A stretch of 64,000 bases of DNA from assembly GCA_002729695.1 (NCBI GenBank), contig PBYQ01000021.1, positions 17,053 through 81,052 on the forward strand, in the 5' to 3' direction. The stretch is from Citromicrobium sp. (lineage in GTDB: Bacteria > Pseudomonadota > Alphaproteobacteria > Sphingomonadales > Sphingomonadaceae). Made by a program: the position numbers and the translations under genes. Positions 30,796-39,931 of this stretch are shown piece after piece (the first letter of the stretch is position 1; each line of letters opens with the position of its first letter). The notes below the pieces were generated by a model. The model saw only the letters and a list, made by a program, of their open reading frames with translations, searched no databases and was not told the DNA's origin.

Positions 30796-30888
30796 GGGAG
30801 GTGGGCCTTACGGGGGAAAAGTGGGCGAACGCAAGCCGTCGCGACGATAATCGCCCGGCAATTCACCGCATTTTGGAAAAAAAGGGGC

Positions 30889-31284
30889 TTACTCGGTTGC
30901 GCCGCCAAGCGGATCCGGGTTGCCCGACGGAGTGGCTGCGGGGGCCGAATCGGCGGGGGCCGCTTCGCCTTGCGCACCATCCTGCGCCAGCGGATCGGCC
31001 GGAGCCACGGGCGCGACCGTCCGGTCGAGCGTCGATTCGATCGCATCGCCGCCAGACATATCCACCGCCATCGCGGCGAGGACGATCGACAGCACCACGA
31101 AACCACCAGCCAGCCAGCGAGTCGCGCGGGTCAGGAAATCGGCCGCGCTACGCGCGCTCATCATCCCGCCGGGCGAACCGCCACCACCGATCCCCAGGCC
31201 ACCGCCTTCGGATTTCTGCATCAGGATGACCCCGACCAGCGCTGCCGCGACCAGAGCCTGAAGGACGGTGAGAAAAAGGAACAT
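30889..31284 (-). CDS. secG: Preprotein translocase subunit SecG
   Basis: A 131-residue inner-membrane Sec translocon subunit with two membrane helices (about 2-19 and 57-76). They are separated by the glycine-rich SecG loop (SEGGGLGIGGGGSPGGMMSAR). The Ala/Pro/Gly-rich cytoplasmic tail is usual in this group. ATG 31284 precedes the first helix; the longer frame to 31341 lacks support. On the minus strand the stop is followed at once by a T7 run (within 30876-30888), which may act in termination, though pyrG continues in the same direction. Confidence 0.93.
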   Translation of the reverse strand: MFLFLTVLQALVAAALVGVILMQKSEGGGLGIGGGGSPGGMMSARSAADFLTRATRWLAGGFVVLSIVLAAMAVDMSGGDAIESTLDRTVAPVAPADPLAQDGAQGEAAPADSAPAATPSGNPDPLGGATE

Positions 31285-31363
31285 TGGTAAAGCTGCTTTC
31301 GGAAAACTTGGTTGTGCGGCAATTAGGAACCCGCCGCGCACAGCGCAAGCGGGTGCCCATTAC

Positions 31364-32134
31364 TCAGGACTGGCTGGCAACAACGTCCTGCGCGGCCAGC
31401 ACGATATTCATGAAGCTTTCGGCGGACAGGCTCGCCCCGCCAACCAGCGCGCCGTTGACTTCGTCCCCGGCGATGATTTCGGCAGCGTTCTCCGGATTGA
31501 CCGAGCCGCCGTAGATGATGCGGATCGCGGCACCGTCTTCCTCGCCGAAGGTCTTCACCAGGAATTCGCGAATCGCGGTGTGCATCGCAACGATATCCTC
31601 GATGCTGGCAGCCTCGCCGCTGCCGATCGCCCAGATCGGTTCGTATGCCACCGTCAGGCGTTCCCCCGCTTCGGGAACGTTGTCGGGCAGCGAAGCCTTG
31701 AGCTGGCGCAGCACGTGATCGACGGCCTTGCCGGCCTCGCGCTTTTCCATCGGTTCGCCGCAGCAAAGGATGACCTTCAGCCCCGCATCGAATGCAGCGG
31801 CGGCCTTTTCGGCGATCAGCTTGTCTTTTTCGTTATGGCCCTCGCGACGCTCGCTGTGGCCGAGGATAACGAAGCCCGCGCCCGCATCGGCAACCATCGC
31901 GGCGGAAATATCGCCGGTATGCGCGCCGCCATCGGCGGGATGGCAATCCTGCGCGCCTACGCCGATCTGCTCGGCTTCGCGGCGGACGGGGTGGATGAGG
32001 GTAAACGGCGGGGCAAGCGCGATCTCGACCTGCATGAGCCTTTGCGCTGCACGATCGATCGCGCGCGCTTCAGACAGCATTGCGCGCGTGCCGTGCATTT
32101 TCCAGTTGCCAACGATGAAAGGGCGGCTCGCCAT
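31364..32134 (-). CDS. tpiA: Triosephosphate isomerase
   Basis: A 256-residue TIM barrel that interconverts dihydroxyacetone phosphate and glyceraldehyde 3-phosphate. The catalytic residues are K12 (GNWKMHG), the His in ILGHSERR and the Glu in AYEPIWAIGSG. The phosphate-binding IIYGGSVNPEN is present. The first gene of tpiA-secG-pyrG, with a good promoter upstream and divergent from the foldase gene. Confidence 0.97.
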   Translation of the reverse strand: MASRPFIVGNWKMHGTRAMLSEARAIDRAAQRLMQVEIALAPPFTLIHPVRREAEQIGVGAQDCHPADGGAHTGDISAAMVADAGAGFVILGHSERREGHNEKDKLIAEKAAAAFDAGLKVILCCGEPMEKREAGKAVDHVLRQLKASLPDNVPEAGERLTVAYEPIWAIGSGEAASIEDIVAMHTAIREFLVKTFGEEDGAAIRIIYGGSVNPENAAEIIAGDEVNGALVGGASLSAESFMNIVLAAQDVVASQS

Positions 32135-32161
32135 TCCGGTAAGTGTCCTGTTGTTTTAAGA

Positions 32162-32190
32162 AATATAGCCGCGATGGGGCTGATACCCAA
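32162..32190 (-). promoter_or_regulatory. Promoter of tpiA
   Basis: -35 TTGGGT (32190-32185), 17-base spacer, -10 TATATT (32167-32162), about 28 bases before the start codon of tpiA. The other 200 bases of this divergent gap show no further clear signal. Confidence 0.6.
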
Positions 32191-32391
32191 ACACGAGAGC
32201 GGCTCGGTAGCGAAGGTCGCGCAGACAGTCAAAACCCTCTGGACGATCACCCCCGTCGAATCGCCAAACGCATGCCTTGCGGCAACACCGCTGCCGAATT
32301 AAGGGTCGCGCCAGCTTGCGCGGGCCATATTTCCCCGTGAAGGCAGCCTCGAACCCGCCAGCCCCGCCCTACCGCCAAGGCCCACCATTCG

Positions 32392-34326
32392 ATGATCAAT
32401 TTTTTCCGCTCGTTCTTCCAGTCCAAGCTCGGCCTCGGGCTGACGATCGGCTTTCTCGTCCTGATTGCGCTGGCGTTTGCCGCCGGCGACATCGGCAACA
32501 CGGGGACATTCGGAGGGCTTTCGGGCACGAACAGCGTCGCGGTCGTGGGTGACGAGGATGTGACCACCGCCGAATTGCGCGAAGCGACCACCAATGCCCT
32601 GCGCCAGGTGCAGAGCGAAAATCCGACCACGACGATCGACAGCTTCCTTGCCGAGGGCGGGCTGAAGCAGGTGCTCGACACATTGCTCGACCGGGCGGCG
32701 GTCACCGAGTTCGGAAAAATGCTGGGGCTGCGCGCGGGCACAAACCTGATCAACAGCGAAATCCAGATGATCCCGGCCTTTCGTGGCCCCGATGGCAATT
32801 TCAGCGATGACGTCTACCGGGCGACGCTGCGCGGCCAGGGCCTGACCGATCAGATCGTGCGGGAGGATCTGGCCGACGGCCTGATTGCCCGGCAGGTCCT
32901 GATTCCGGCAGTGTTCGGCGCAAAATTGCCCGATTCGATGGTCACTCGCTACGTCAGCCAGCTCAAGGAACGGCGCGAGGGGTCGATCGGGATCATCCCC
33001 GCCGCCGCCTACGCGCCCGACGCCGATCCGACCGACAAGCAGCTGCAAGCCTTCTACCAGAAGAACAAGGCGGACTTCCGCCGGCCCGAACGCCGCACGA
33101 TTCGCTACGCCGAATTCGGTCCCGACGCTGTGAGCGCGAATATCGAGCCGACCGACGCGGAGATCGCCCAGCGCTACAAGGCCAACGCCAGCGCCTACGC
33201 CGCGCGCGAGGAACGCACCTTCACCCAGGTGATCGTACCCACGAAGCAGGCAGCCGATAGCTTCACCAAGCGGATCGCCGACGGGGCCTCGATCGGCCAG
33301 GTCGCCGAAGAAGCCGGGCTGGAAACTGCCAGCATCGGCCCTGTGACCAAGGAAGACCTGGCGCGTTCCACCAACAGCGCGGTCGCCGACTCGGTGTTCG
33401 CCGCTGCGGATGGCGGTGTGGCGAAGGTCGCGCGCAGCCCGCTGGGCTATCACGTCGTCCGGATCGACAATGTCAAGCGCACCAGCGCCCGCACGCTCGA
33501 CCAGGTACGCTCGGAAATCGCGGACGAACTGCGCGCCGAAAAGCAGCGCACCGCGCTCACCGAACTGGCTGCCAACATCGAATCGCGGGTCAACAGCGGC
33601 GAATCGCTGAGCGATATCGCCAAGGGCCTGAAGCTCGAGGTGAAGACCACCGAACCGCTGCTGGCGTCGGGCGCGGTGTTCAACGGCGCACGCGGAGAGC
33701 GTGCGCCCGACATTGTGATGCCGCTGGTCGCCACCGCATTCCAGATGCGCGAGGGCAAGCCCCAGATCGCGGAAGTCCGCCCGGGCGAAGCCTTCGCCCT
33801 TTTCGAAGCCTCCGAAATCACCGGGTCGGCGACCCCGCCGCTCAAGGAGATTCGCAACGAGGTCGTCGACGGATGGAAGCTGGCGGAAGGCGCGAAGGAA
33901 GCGAAAAAGGCTGCCGATCGCATCCTCAAGCGGGTCCGTGAGGGCAGCTCGCTGGCCGAGGCCGTTCGAGCCGAGAAGAAGCCCCTGCCGGGCGTGCAGC
34001 CGGTCAACGTCTCGCGCGAAGAGCTGATGCAGCAGCAGGGCAGCCCCCCGCTCGCGCTGATGTTCGCCATGTCCGCGAATAGCGCCAAGCGGCTCGCGGC
34101 TTCGGGGGACGCGGGCTATTACCTCGTCTCGCTGGACAAGATCACCGCGGGCAAGGTCGAAAAGGACGATCCGCTGATCAAGCAGGCGGCCACCGGTTAC
34201 GGCAACATCCTGAGCCGCGAGCTTGGCGATCAGCTGCGCATCGCCATCCGCAAGGAAGTGGGTGTCGAGCGCAACCCCGATGCCATCGAAACCGTCCGGC
34301 GCGATCTGTCCGGCGCGAACCGCTAG
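32392..34326 (+). CDS. PpiD/SurA-like membrane-anchored peptidyl-prolyl isomerase
   Basis: A 644-residue periplasmic foldase. One N-terminal membrane helix (about 13-32) follows a short cytoplasmic start (MINFFRSFFQSKLG). A SurA_N-type chaperone region covers about 40-200, and a parvulin PPIase domain about 265-370 (TFTQVIVPTKQAADSF ... ARSPLGYHVVRIDNV). A second SurA-like half follows. It assists outer-membrane protein folding. It lies two bases upstream of trpE, so it leads the trp transcript in this genome. Confidence 0.92.
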   Translation: MINFFRSFFQSKLGLGLTIGFLVLIALAFAAGDIGNTGTFGGLSGTNSVAVVGDEDVTTAELREATTNALRQVQSENPTTTIDSFLAEGGLKQVLDTLLDRAAVTEFGKMLGLRAGTNLINSEIQMIPAFRGPDGNFSDDVYRATLRGQGLTDQIVREDLADGLIARQVLIPAVFGAKLPDSMVTRYVSQLKERREGSIGIIPAAAYAPDADPTDKQLQAFYQKNKADFRRPERRTIRYAEFGPDAVSANIEPTDAEIAQRYKANASAYAAREERTFTQVIVPTKQAADSFTKRIADGASIGQVAEEAGLETASIGPVTKEDLARSTNSAVADSVFAAADGGVAKVARSPLGYHVVRIDNVKRTSARTLDQVRSEIADELRAEKQRTALTELAANIESRVNSGESLSDIAKGLKLEVKTTEPLLASGAVFNGARGERAPDIVMPLVATAFQMREGKPQIAEVRPGEAFALFEASEITGSATPPLKEIRNEVVDGWKLAEGAKEAKKAADRILKRVREGSSLAEAVRAEKKPLPGVQPVNVSREELMQQQGSPPLALMFAMSANSAKRLAASGDAGYYLVSLDKITAGKVEKDDPLIKQAATGYGNILSRELGDQLRIAIRKEVGVERNPDAIETVRRDLSGANR

Positions 34327-34328
34327 GC

Positions 34329-35846
34329 GTGCCGCACAATCTCGACGCAGCGCGCGAGCGGCTGTCCCAAGGCCTGCCCGCACTGGTGTGGCAGCGGCAT
34401 GTCGCCGACACGGTGACTCCCGTGGGGGCCGCACTGGCGCTGATGGAGGAAGGCCGTGGCGACTTCCTGCTCGAATCGGTCGAGGGTGGAGAGATTCGCG
34501 GGCGCTACAGCCTGCTGGGGATCGATCCCGATCTGGTGCTGCGCGCCGAAGGCGACAGCGCGTGGATCAACCGCGACTGGCGCGCCGACCGCACCGCCTT
34601 CACCGAGGCATCCGGCAATGGCCTTGCAGCTTTGCGGACGCTGCTCGCAGAAATAGCCATGCCGATGCCCGAGGCGCTGCCCCCCGCGCTCGCCTGCCTC
34701 GTGGGCTATTTCGGTTACGAGACGATCGCACTGGTCGAAAAGCTTCCGCGCGCCGAGTCAGACCCACTCGACCTGCCCGACATGGTCTTCACCCGGCCCG
34801 GACTGGTGCTGGTGTTCGATGCGCTGACCGACGAGGTCTTCGTGATCGCCCCGGTCTGGCCATCGCAGGGCGAACCCGATGCGCTGCTGGAGGCAGCTTC
34901 CGAACGGATCGAAGAGGCGCTGCGGCGGCTGGCACACCCTGTGGGGGCTGCCGAAAAGGGCCCCTCCGCACCTCGGATCGCGGTCGAGGACATTGCCTTC
35001 ACCCCCACGGTCGCCGCGCGGGACTACGCCGCGCGGGTGGCACGCGCGCAGGACTACATCGTTGCGGGCGACATTTTCCAGGTGGTGCTGGCGCAGCGCT
35101 TCACCACTCCCTTCGCGCTCCCCGCGATGGCGCTCTATCGCGCATTGCGGCGGGTGAACCCTTCTCCCTTCCTCTACCTGCTCGACCTGCCCGACGTCGG
35201 CGTGGTCGGATCGAGCCCGGAAATCCTTGTCCGGCTGAGGAAGGACCAGGTGACCGTGCGCCCGATCGCGGGCACGCGTCCGCGCGGCGCGACGCCGGAA
35301 GCCGACCGCGCGGCAGAGCGCGAACTGCTGGCCGACCCCAAGGAACGCGCCGAACACCTGATGCTGCTCGATCTGGGGCGCAACGATGTCGGCCGGGTTG
35401 CGGCAGCGGGAAGCGTGGAAGTGACGGACAGTTTCGCCGTGGAGCGCTATAGCCACGTCATGCATATCGTCAGCAACGTCACCGGCAGGATTGGGCAAGG
35501 CAAGGACGCGCTCGATGCGCTGTTCGCGGGCTTTCCCGCAGGCACGGTCAGCGGAGCCCCCAAGATCCGCGCGTGCGAGATCATCGCCGAACTGGAGCCG
35601 GAGAAGCGCGGGCCTTACGCAGGCGGCGTGGGCTATTTCGCGCCCGACGGCAGCTTTGATTCGTGCATCGTGCTGCGTACCGGGCTGGTGAAGGACGGCA
35701 TGCTGCATGTCACCGCCGGGGCGGGCATCGTTGCGGACAGCGATCCGGCATCCGAACAGCGCGAGTGCGAGGCGAAGGCGGGCGCGCTTCTGGCAGCCGC
35801 ACGCGAGGCGGTCCGGGTGGCGAACGAACCGGGGTTCGGGCAATGA
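34329..35846 (+). CDS. trpE: Anthranilate synthase component I
   Basis: A 505-residue enzyme that, with TrpG, converts chorismate and glutamine to anthranilate. The tryptophan feedback motif LLESVE lies near residues 46-51. The catalytic part includes GSSPEILVR, RPIAGTRPRG and the PAGTVSGAPKIRA block. The start is GTG at 34329, two bases past the foldase stop and without a clear Shine-Dalgarno, so coupling is likely. I see no leader peptide with Trp codons. The usual partner trpG is 2.4 kb downstream, after three unrelated genes. Confidence 0.96.
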   Translation: MPHNLDAARERLSQGLPALVWQRHVADTVTPVGAALALMEEGRGDFLLESVEGGEIRGRYSLLGIDPDLVLRAEGDSAWINRDWRADRTAFTEASGNGLAALRTLLAEIAMPMPEALPPALACLVGYFGYETIALVEKLPRAESDPLDLPDMVFTRPGLVLVFDALTDEVFVIAPVWPSQGEPDALLEAASERIEEALRRLAHPVGAAEKGPSAPRIAVEDIAFTPTVAARDYAARVARAQDYIVAGDIFQVVLAQRFTTPFALPAMALYRALRRVNPSPFLYLLDLPDVGVVGSSPEILVRLRKDQVTVRPIAGTRPRGATPEADRAAERELLADPKERAEHLMLLDLGRNDVGRVAAAGSVEVTDSFAVERYSHVMHIVSNVTGRIGQGKDALDALFAGFPAGTVSGAPKIRACEIIAELEPEKRGPYAGGVGYFAPDGSFDSCIVLRTGLVKDGMLHVTAGAGIVADSDPASEQRECEAKAGALLAAAREAVRVANEPGFGQ

Positions 35847-36718
35847 CCCGCACGAAGCACCTCTTTGCCGCGTGCCTCCTGGTCCTCGGTCTGTCGGCAT
35901 GCGACCAGCCCCAACCCGGCGATCCGGTCATCCGCACCGATATCAGCGGTGAAAAGGGCAAGGAGATCGCGCGCGCCGACGATAGTACCAAGCCCGCGCC
36001 CTCGCCCAGCCCCACTGCGACGCCGAGCGAAACCGCCACGCCGGAAGATTCCGCGTGCAAGCCGGTCCGCTTCGAAGATGTCATGTTCACTGAATGCGTC
36101 GCCGACCCGGCCAGGCATCGCGTGCGCATGGTGCTCGGCTCGCCGCCCTACCGCAGCCTCGCCAAATTCTCCGCCTCTCGGCCGGAGAACGCGCCACCCG
36201 TCGCCTTCGCGATGAACGCGGGCATGTTCGATGGCGAAGGCAAGCCGATCGGCTATTTCGTCGAGAACCGCGAGCGGCTGCACGAGCTCAACCTCAACGA
36301 CGGCTCGGGCAATTTCCACATGAAGCCCAATGGCGTGTTCTACGGCACGGGCGGCACCTGGCGGATCAAGACCAGCGAAGACTTCTACAGCACCGTCGGC
36401 GACCGGCCCGATTTCGGCACGCAAAGCGGCCCGATGCTGCTGATCGAAGGCAAGGTCCATCCGCAGATTTCGGAGGACGGCCCCTCCAAGCGCATCCGCA
36501 ACGGCGTGGGCGTGGACAGGGACGGCAAGGCACACTTCGTGATCGCCGCCAGCCCGGTCAGCTTCGGGCAGTTCGCACGCTATTTCCGCGATGTGGCGAA
36601 GACTCCCAACGCGCTCTATCTCGACGGCACCGTGTCCTCTTTGTGGGACCCTGCGCGAGGCCGTATGGACACGCGCGCCGATCTCGGCCCGCTGGTGGTC
36701 GTCGAAACCAAGGAATGA
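35843..36718 (+). CDS. DUF2233 lipoprotein (phosphodiester glycosidase family)
   Basis: A 291-residue lipoprotein. The signal ends in lipobox LGLSAC with C20 the predicted lipidated residue. A Pro/Ser/Thr-rich spacer (about 50-68) leads to a DUF2233/NAGPA-type domain (AMNAGMFDGEGKPIGYFVEN ... MKPNGVFYGTGG). Family members cleave phosphodiester-linked sugars; the substrate here is unknown. The ATG overlaps the trpE stop (ATGA). It has no evident link to tryptophan synthesis. Confidence 0.9.
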   Translation: MTRTKHLFAACLLVLGLSACDQPQPGDPVIRTDISGEKGKEIARADDSTKPAPSPSPTATPSETATPEDSACKPVRFEDVMFTECVADPARHRVRMVLGSPPYRSLAKFSASRPENAPPVAFAMNAGMFDGEGKPIGYFVENRERLHELNLNDGSGNFHMKPNGVFYGTGGTWRIKTSEDFYSTVGDRPDFGTQSGPMLLIEGKVHPQISEDGPSKRIRNGVGVDRDGKAHFVIAASPVSFGQFARYFRDVAKTPNALYLDGTVSSLWDPARGRMDTRADLGPLVVVETKE

Positions 36719-36720
36719 TG

Positions 36721-37674
36721 ATGGAATACGAACGCACCCTCTATCCGGAGATCGAACCTTACGAGAGCGGTATGCTCGATGTCGGTGAGGGGCACTCGCT
36801 CTATTACGAGCGGGTCGGCACGCCGGGTGCGAAGCCTGCGGTGTTCCTCCACGGTGGCCCCGGCGGCGGGATGAGCCCCGATCATCGCCGGCAGTGGAAC
36901 CCCGAGAAATACGACGTGCTGCTGTTCGACCAGCGCGGCTGCGGCAAGTCGACGCCGTTTGCCGAGATCGAGAACAACGACACCTGGCGGATCGTCGAGG
37001 ATATCGAGCGGCTTCGCAAAATGTGCGGGCACGAGAAATGGCAGGTCTTCGGCGGCAGCTGGGGTGCCACGCTCTCGCTCGCCTACGCGCAGACCTATCC
37101 CGAACGGACCAGCGAGATCGTGCTGCGCGGCGTGTTCCTTGGCCGCCAGAAAGAGAAGGACTGGCTCTACACCTACGGGGCGAGCGAGATCATGTCCGAA
37201 CAGTGGGACAAGTTCACCGGCCTGATCCCCGAGGAAGAGCGCGGCGATCTGGTTGCGGCCTATCACAAGCGGCTGACCAGCGACGACGAGGAAACCCGCC
37301 TCGCCGCGGCAAAGGAATGGTCGCTGTGGGAAGGCAACGTCGTCACGCTGCTGCCCAACAAGGAACTGCTCGACAATTTCGCGGACCCGGCCAAGGCCGT
37401 CCCCTTCGCCCGCATCTGCGCGCGCTTCTTCCTCGAGAATTTCTTCCTCGAAGAAGGCCAGCTGCTGCGCGATGTCGGCAAGCTGAAGGGCATCCCCGGC
37501 ATCATCGTGCAGGGCCGCCATGACGTGTGCACCCCGCCGGTATCCGCATGGGAGTTGAAGAAGGCGTGGCCCGAAGCCGAGCTGTGGATCGTCCACGACG
37601 CGGGCCACTCGGCGGGCGAGCCGGGGATTATCGACGGGCTGGTGAGGGCCACGGACAAGCTGGCCGATGCGTGA
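36721..37674 (+). CDS. pip: Proline iminopeptidase
   Basis: A 317-residue alpha/beta hydrolase that removes N-terminal proline. Oxyanion-hole motif HGGPGGG, nucleophile GGSWGATLSLAYA (GXSXG), catalytic Asp in GRHDVCTPP and His in DAGHSAGEPG. It matches S33 family length. Three consecutive ATG codons (36715, 36718, 36721) open the gene; AAGGA sits six bases before the third. It is immediately downstream of the DUF2233 gene and overlaps the next one. Confidence 0.94.
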   Translation: MEYERTLYPEIEPYESGMLDVGEGHSLYYERVGTPGAKPAVFLHGGPGGGMSPDHRRQWNPEKYDVLLFDQRGCGKSTPFAEIENNDTWRIVEDIERLRKMCGHEKWQVFGGSWGATLSLAYAQTYPERTSEIVLRGVFLGRQKEKDWLYTYGASEIMSEQWDKFTGLIPEEERGDLVAAYHKRLTSDDEETRLAAAKEWSLWEGNVVTLLPNKELLDNFADPAKAVPFARICARFFLENFFLEEGQLLRDVGKLKGIPGIIVQGRHDVCTPPVSAWELKKAWPEAELWIVHDAGHSAGEPGIIDGLVRATDKLADA

Positions 37675-38203
37675 ATACCGGTTCACGCAACCGTATGACC
37701 TCGACCGGACTGTAGACGCCTATGAAATTCACACGCATGTCAGCCGCTCGCAGGCCGAACGGAGAAATATCTTTCTGATTCTGGCTGTGACCTTTTTGGC
37801 CCTCACCTGGGCGCTGTTCGGGATGCGCAGTGATACCGGACTGGCAGCCTACTGGCCTTGGATACCGTTGTCGCTCGGCCTTTCGGCACTGATCGCATGG
37901 TTTCCGCGACGCTGGAATAGGGTTGGCTTGAAGGGCCAGCTCGCTACGCGGATGAAACAGCTTGGGATCGAAGAGGGGCAGACAACCTACGTTTTCGACG
38001 ATGAGCAGATGCGAATTGAGGACGATTATGTCGGCGGGAAATTCGCTTGGAGCGATCTCTATGCGTGGCACGATGGCCCGGACTACTTGCTAATCTATCG
38101 CGCGCCCCAATTCTTCTACTCCATCGTTAAGGCGGACGTTGATACAGAAAGCCTGTCGGCTCTCGTTCAACGCTTGAAATCGTCCCCCGCCAAACAGCTT
38201 TAG
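37667..38203 (+). CDS. YcxB-like membrane protein
   Basis: A 178-residue protein with two adjacent membrane helices (about 35-52 and 60-78) followed by a soluble YcxB-like domain (YVFDDEQMRIEDDYVGGKFAW at about 108-128, given in part; then DLYAWHDGPDYLLIY). Function unknown. Its codon use is visibly more AT-rich than its neighbours, suggesting recent gain. The ATG lies inside the end of pip (8-base overlap). It separates pip from trpG within the trp cluster. Confidence 0.78.
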   Translation: MREYRFTQPYDLDRTVDAYEIHTHVSRSQAERRNIFLILAVTFLALTWALFGMRSDTGLAAYWPWIPLSLGLSALIAWFPRRWNRVGLKGQLATRMKQLGIEEGQTTYVFDDEQMRIEDDYVGGKFAWSDLYAWHDGPDYLLIYRAPQFFYSIVKADVDTESLSALVQRLKSSPAKQL

Positions 38204-38216
38204 GCCGAAGTTTCCC

Positions 38217-38822
38217 ATGATCCTCGTCATCGACAATTACGACAGCTTCACCTTCAACCTGGTCCACTACCTGCAGGAACTGGGCGCGGAGGTGCGGGTG
38301 GAGCGCAACGACGCGCTGACCGCGCGCGAGGCGGTGGGGAGCGGCGCGAAGGGAATCCTGCTCTCCCCCGGCCCGCGCACGCCGAATGAGGCGGGGATTA
38401 CGCTCGATACCGTGGCCGCCTGCGCCGACGCGCGGTTGCCGCTGTTGGGCGTGTGCCTCGGCCATCAGGCGATCGGGCAGCATTTCGGCGGAAGAGTAGT
38501 CCAGGGCGGGCTGATGCACGGCAAGACCAGCGCGGTGACGCATGACGGCAGCGGGGTGTTCGCCGGCCTGCCCTCCCCGTTCAACGCCACCCGCTATCAC
38601 TCGCTGGTCGTCGAGGACATTCCCGAGGCATTGCACATCAACGCGACCAGCGAGACGCCGGGGCTCGACGGCACCAGCGTGATGGGCTTCCGCCACGCCG
38701 AACTCCCGATCCACGGCGTCCAGTTCCACCCGGAAAGCATCGCCACGCAGCACGGCCACGAGCTGCTTGCCAATTTCCTTGCCATTTGCGGAATCGAAAC
38801 GCGCGAAAGGCAGGCGGCATGA
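38217..38822 (+). CDS. trpG: Anthranilate synthase glutamine amidotransferase
   Basis: A 201-residue class I amidotransferase that supplies ammonia to TrpE. It opens MILVIDNYDSFTFNLVHYL. The nucleophile Cys is in LLGVCLGHQAIGQHFGG, and the His-Glu pair in GVQFHPESIATQHG. The stop overlaps the trpD start (ATGA at 38819-38822). Confidence 0.96.
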   Translation: MILVIDNYDSFTFNLVHYLQELGAEVRVERNDALTAREAVGSGAKGILLSPGPRTPNEAGITLDTVAACADARLPLLGVCLGHQAIGQHFGGRVVQGGLMHGKTSAVTHDGSGVFAGLPSPFNATRYHSLVVEDIPEALHINATSETPGLDGTSVMGFRHAELPIHGVQFHPESIATQHGHELLANFLAICGIETRERQAA

Positions 38823-39811
38823 AATCGCTCCCGCTCGCCGTCCCGCACATGAACGAGGCCGAGGCCGAGGAGGTCTTCGGCTGGATCCTCGATGGGGAAG
38901 CCAGCGATCAGGAGATCGCCCGCTTCCTGCTCGCGATGACCGAACGCAGCGAAACCGCCGACGAGATCGCGGGCGCGGCGCGGGCGCTCAGGGCGCGCTA
39001 CATCCCGGTCGACGGGCCCGACAATGCGATCGACGTGTGCGGCACGGGCGGTGACGGGCACCATACGCTCAACGTCTCGACCGCCGTCGGGCTCGTGGTT
39101 GCAGCCTGCGGCGTGCCCGTGGCGCGCCACGGCAACCGTGCGATCTCTTCGCTTTCGGGCGTGGCGGATACGCTGGAAGTGCTCGGCCTCGACATGGAAG
39201 CTGCCGGGCGTACCGCCGAGAAAACGCTGAACGAGATCGGCATTTGCTTCCTCTTTGCGCCCAACCACCACCCCGCGATGCGGCGCATCCAGCCGATCCG
39301 CAAGGAACTGGGCCGCCGGACGATCTTCAACCTGATGGGCCCGCTGTCGAACCCCGTGGGCGTGAAGCGCCAGCTGATCGGCATCGCGCGCCCCGGCTAT
39401 GTCTCGATCTATGGCGAGGCCGCCGCGCGCCTCGGCACCGAGCGGACGCTGATCGTCTCGGGCGACGAAGGTCTCGACGAACTCAGCCTCGCCGCCGGGA
39501 ACGAGATGGCGGACGTGACCGGGCACGAATTCGCGATGCGCCGTGTCGATGCGGACATGGCAGGGCTCGAACACGCGCCGGTCGAGGCGATCCGGGGTGG
39601 CGACCCGCAGCACAATGCCAAGGCTCTGAGCGCGCTGCTGCAAGGCACGCCCGGCCCCTATCGCGATGCGGTGCTGTTCAACTCCGCCGCCGCGCTGATC
39701 GCAGCGGGCGAGACCGAGGACTGGAAAGAGGGCGTGGCCACTGCTGCCGAGGCGATCGACAGCGGCGGGGCGCAGCGGCTGCTCGATCGCTGGATTGCGA
39801 TGGCGCGATAG
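38819..39811 (+). CDS. trpD: Anthranilate phosphoribosyltransferase
   Basis: A 330-residue enzyme that joins PRPP to anthranilate. The PRPP-binding CGTGGDG motif is followed by NVSTAVGLV. HGNRAISSLSGVAD and KELGRRTIFNLMGPLSNP are conserved. The ATG at 38819 overlaps trpG. A pair of REP-like repeats fills most of the 120 bases between trpD and trpC. Confidence 0.96.
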   Translation: MKSLPLAVPHMNEAEAEEVFGWILDGEASDQEIARFLLAMTERSETADEIAGAARALRARYIPVDGPDNAIDVCGTGGDGHHTLNVSTAVGLVVAACGVPVARHGNRAISSLSGVADTLEVLGLDMEAAGRTAEKTLNEIGICFLFAPNHHPAMRRIQPIRKELGRRTIFNLMGPLSNPVGVKRQLIGIARPGYVSIYGEAAARLGTERTLIVSGDEGLDELSLAAGNEMADVTGHEFAMRRVDADMAGLEHAPVEAIRGGDPQHNAKALSALLQGTPGPYRDAVLFNSAAALIAAGETEDWKEGVATAAEAIDSGGAQRLLDRWIAMAR

Positions 39812-39821
39812 GGTCGAAGGG

Positions 39822-39916
39822 CTCCGCCCGTCCTGAGCCTGTCGAAGGACCGTCCTTACTCTGGCGTCGCGTGAAAGGGAAAATACGCCCCTTCGACAAG
39901 CTCAGGGTGGACGGAC
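39822..39916. repeat. Inverted pair of REP-like elements inside the trp operon
   Basis: Copies at 39822-39848 (plus) and 39890-39916 (minus) share the core CCTGAGCYTGTCGAAGG with the pair at 23897-23977. They flank 41 bases and lie between trpD and trpC. Confidence 0.85.
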
Positions 39917-39931
39917 ATTGAGGTTAGACTG

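Noticed and set aside
34327..34340. Trp attenuator or leader peptide before trpE
   Set aside because: Only two bases separate trpE from the foldase stop. No Trp-rich leader is possible.
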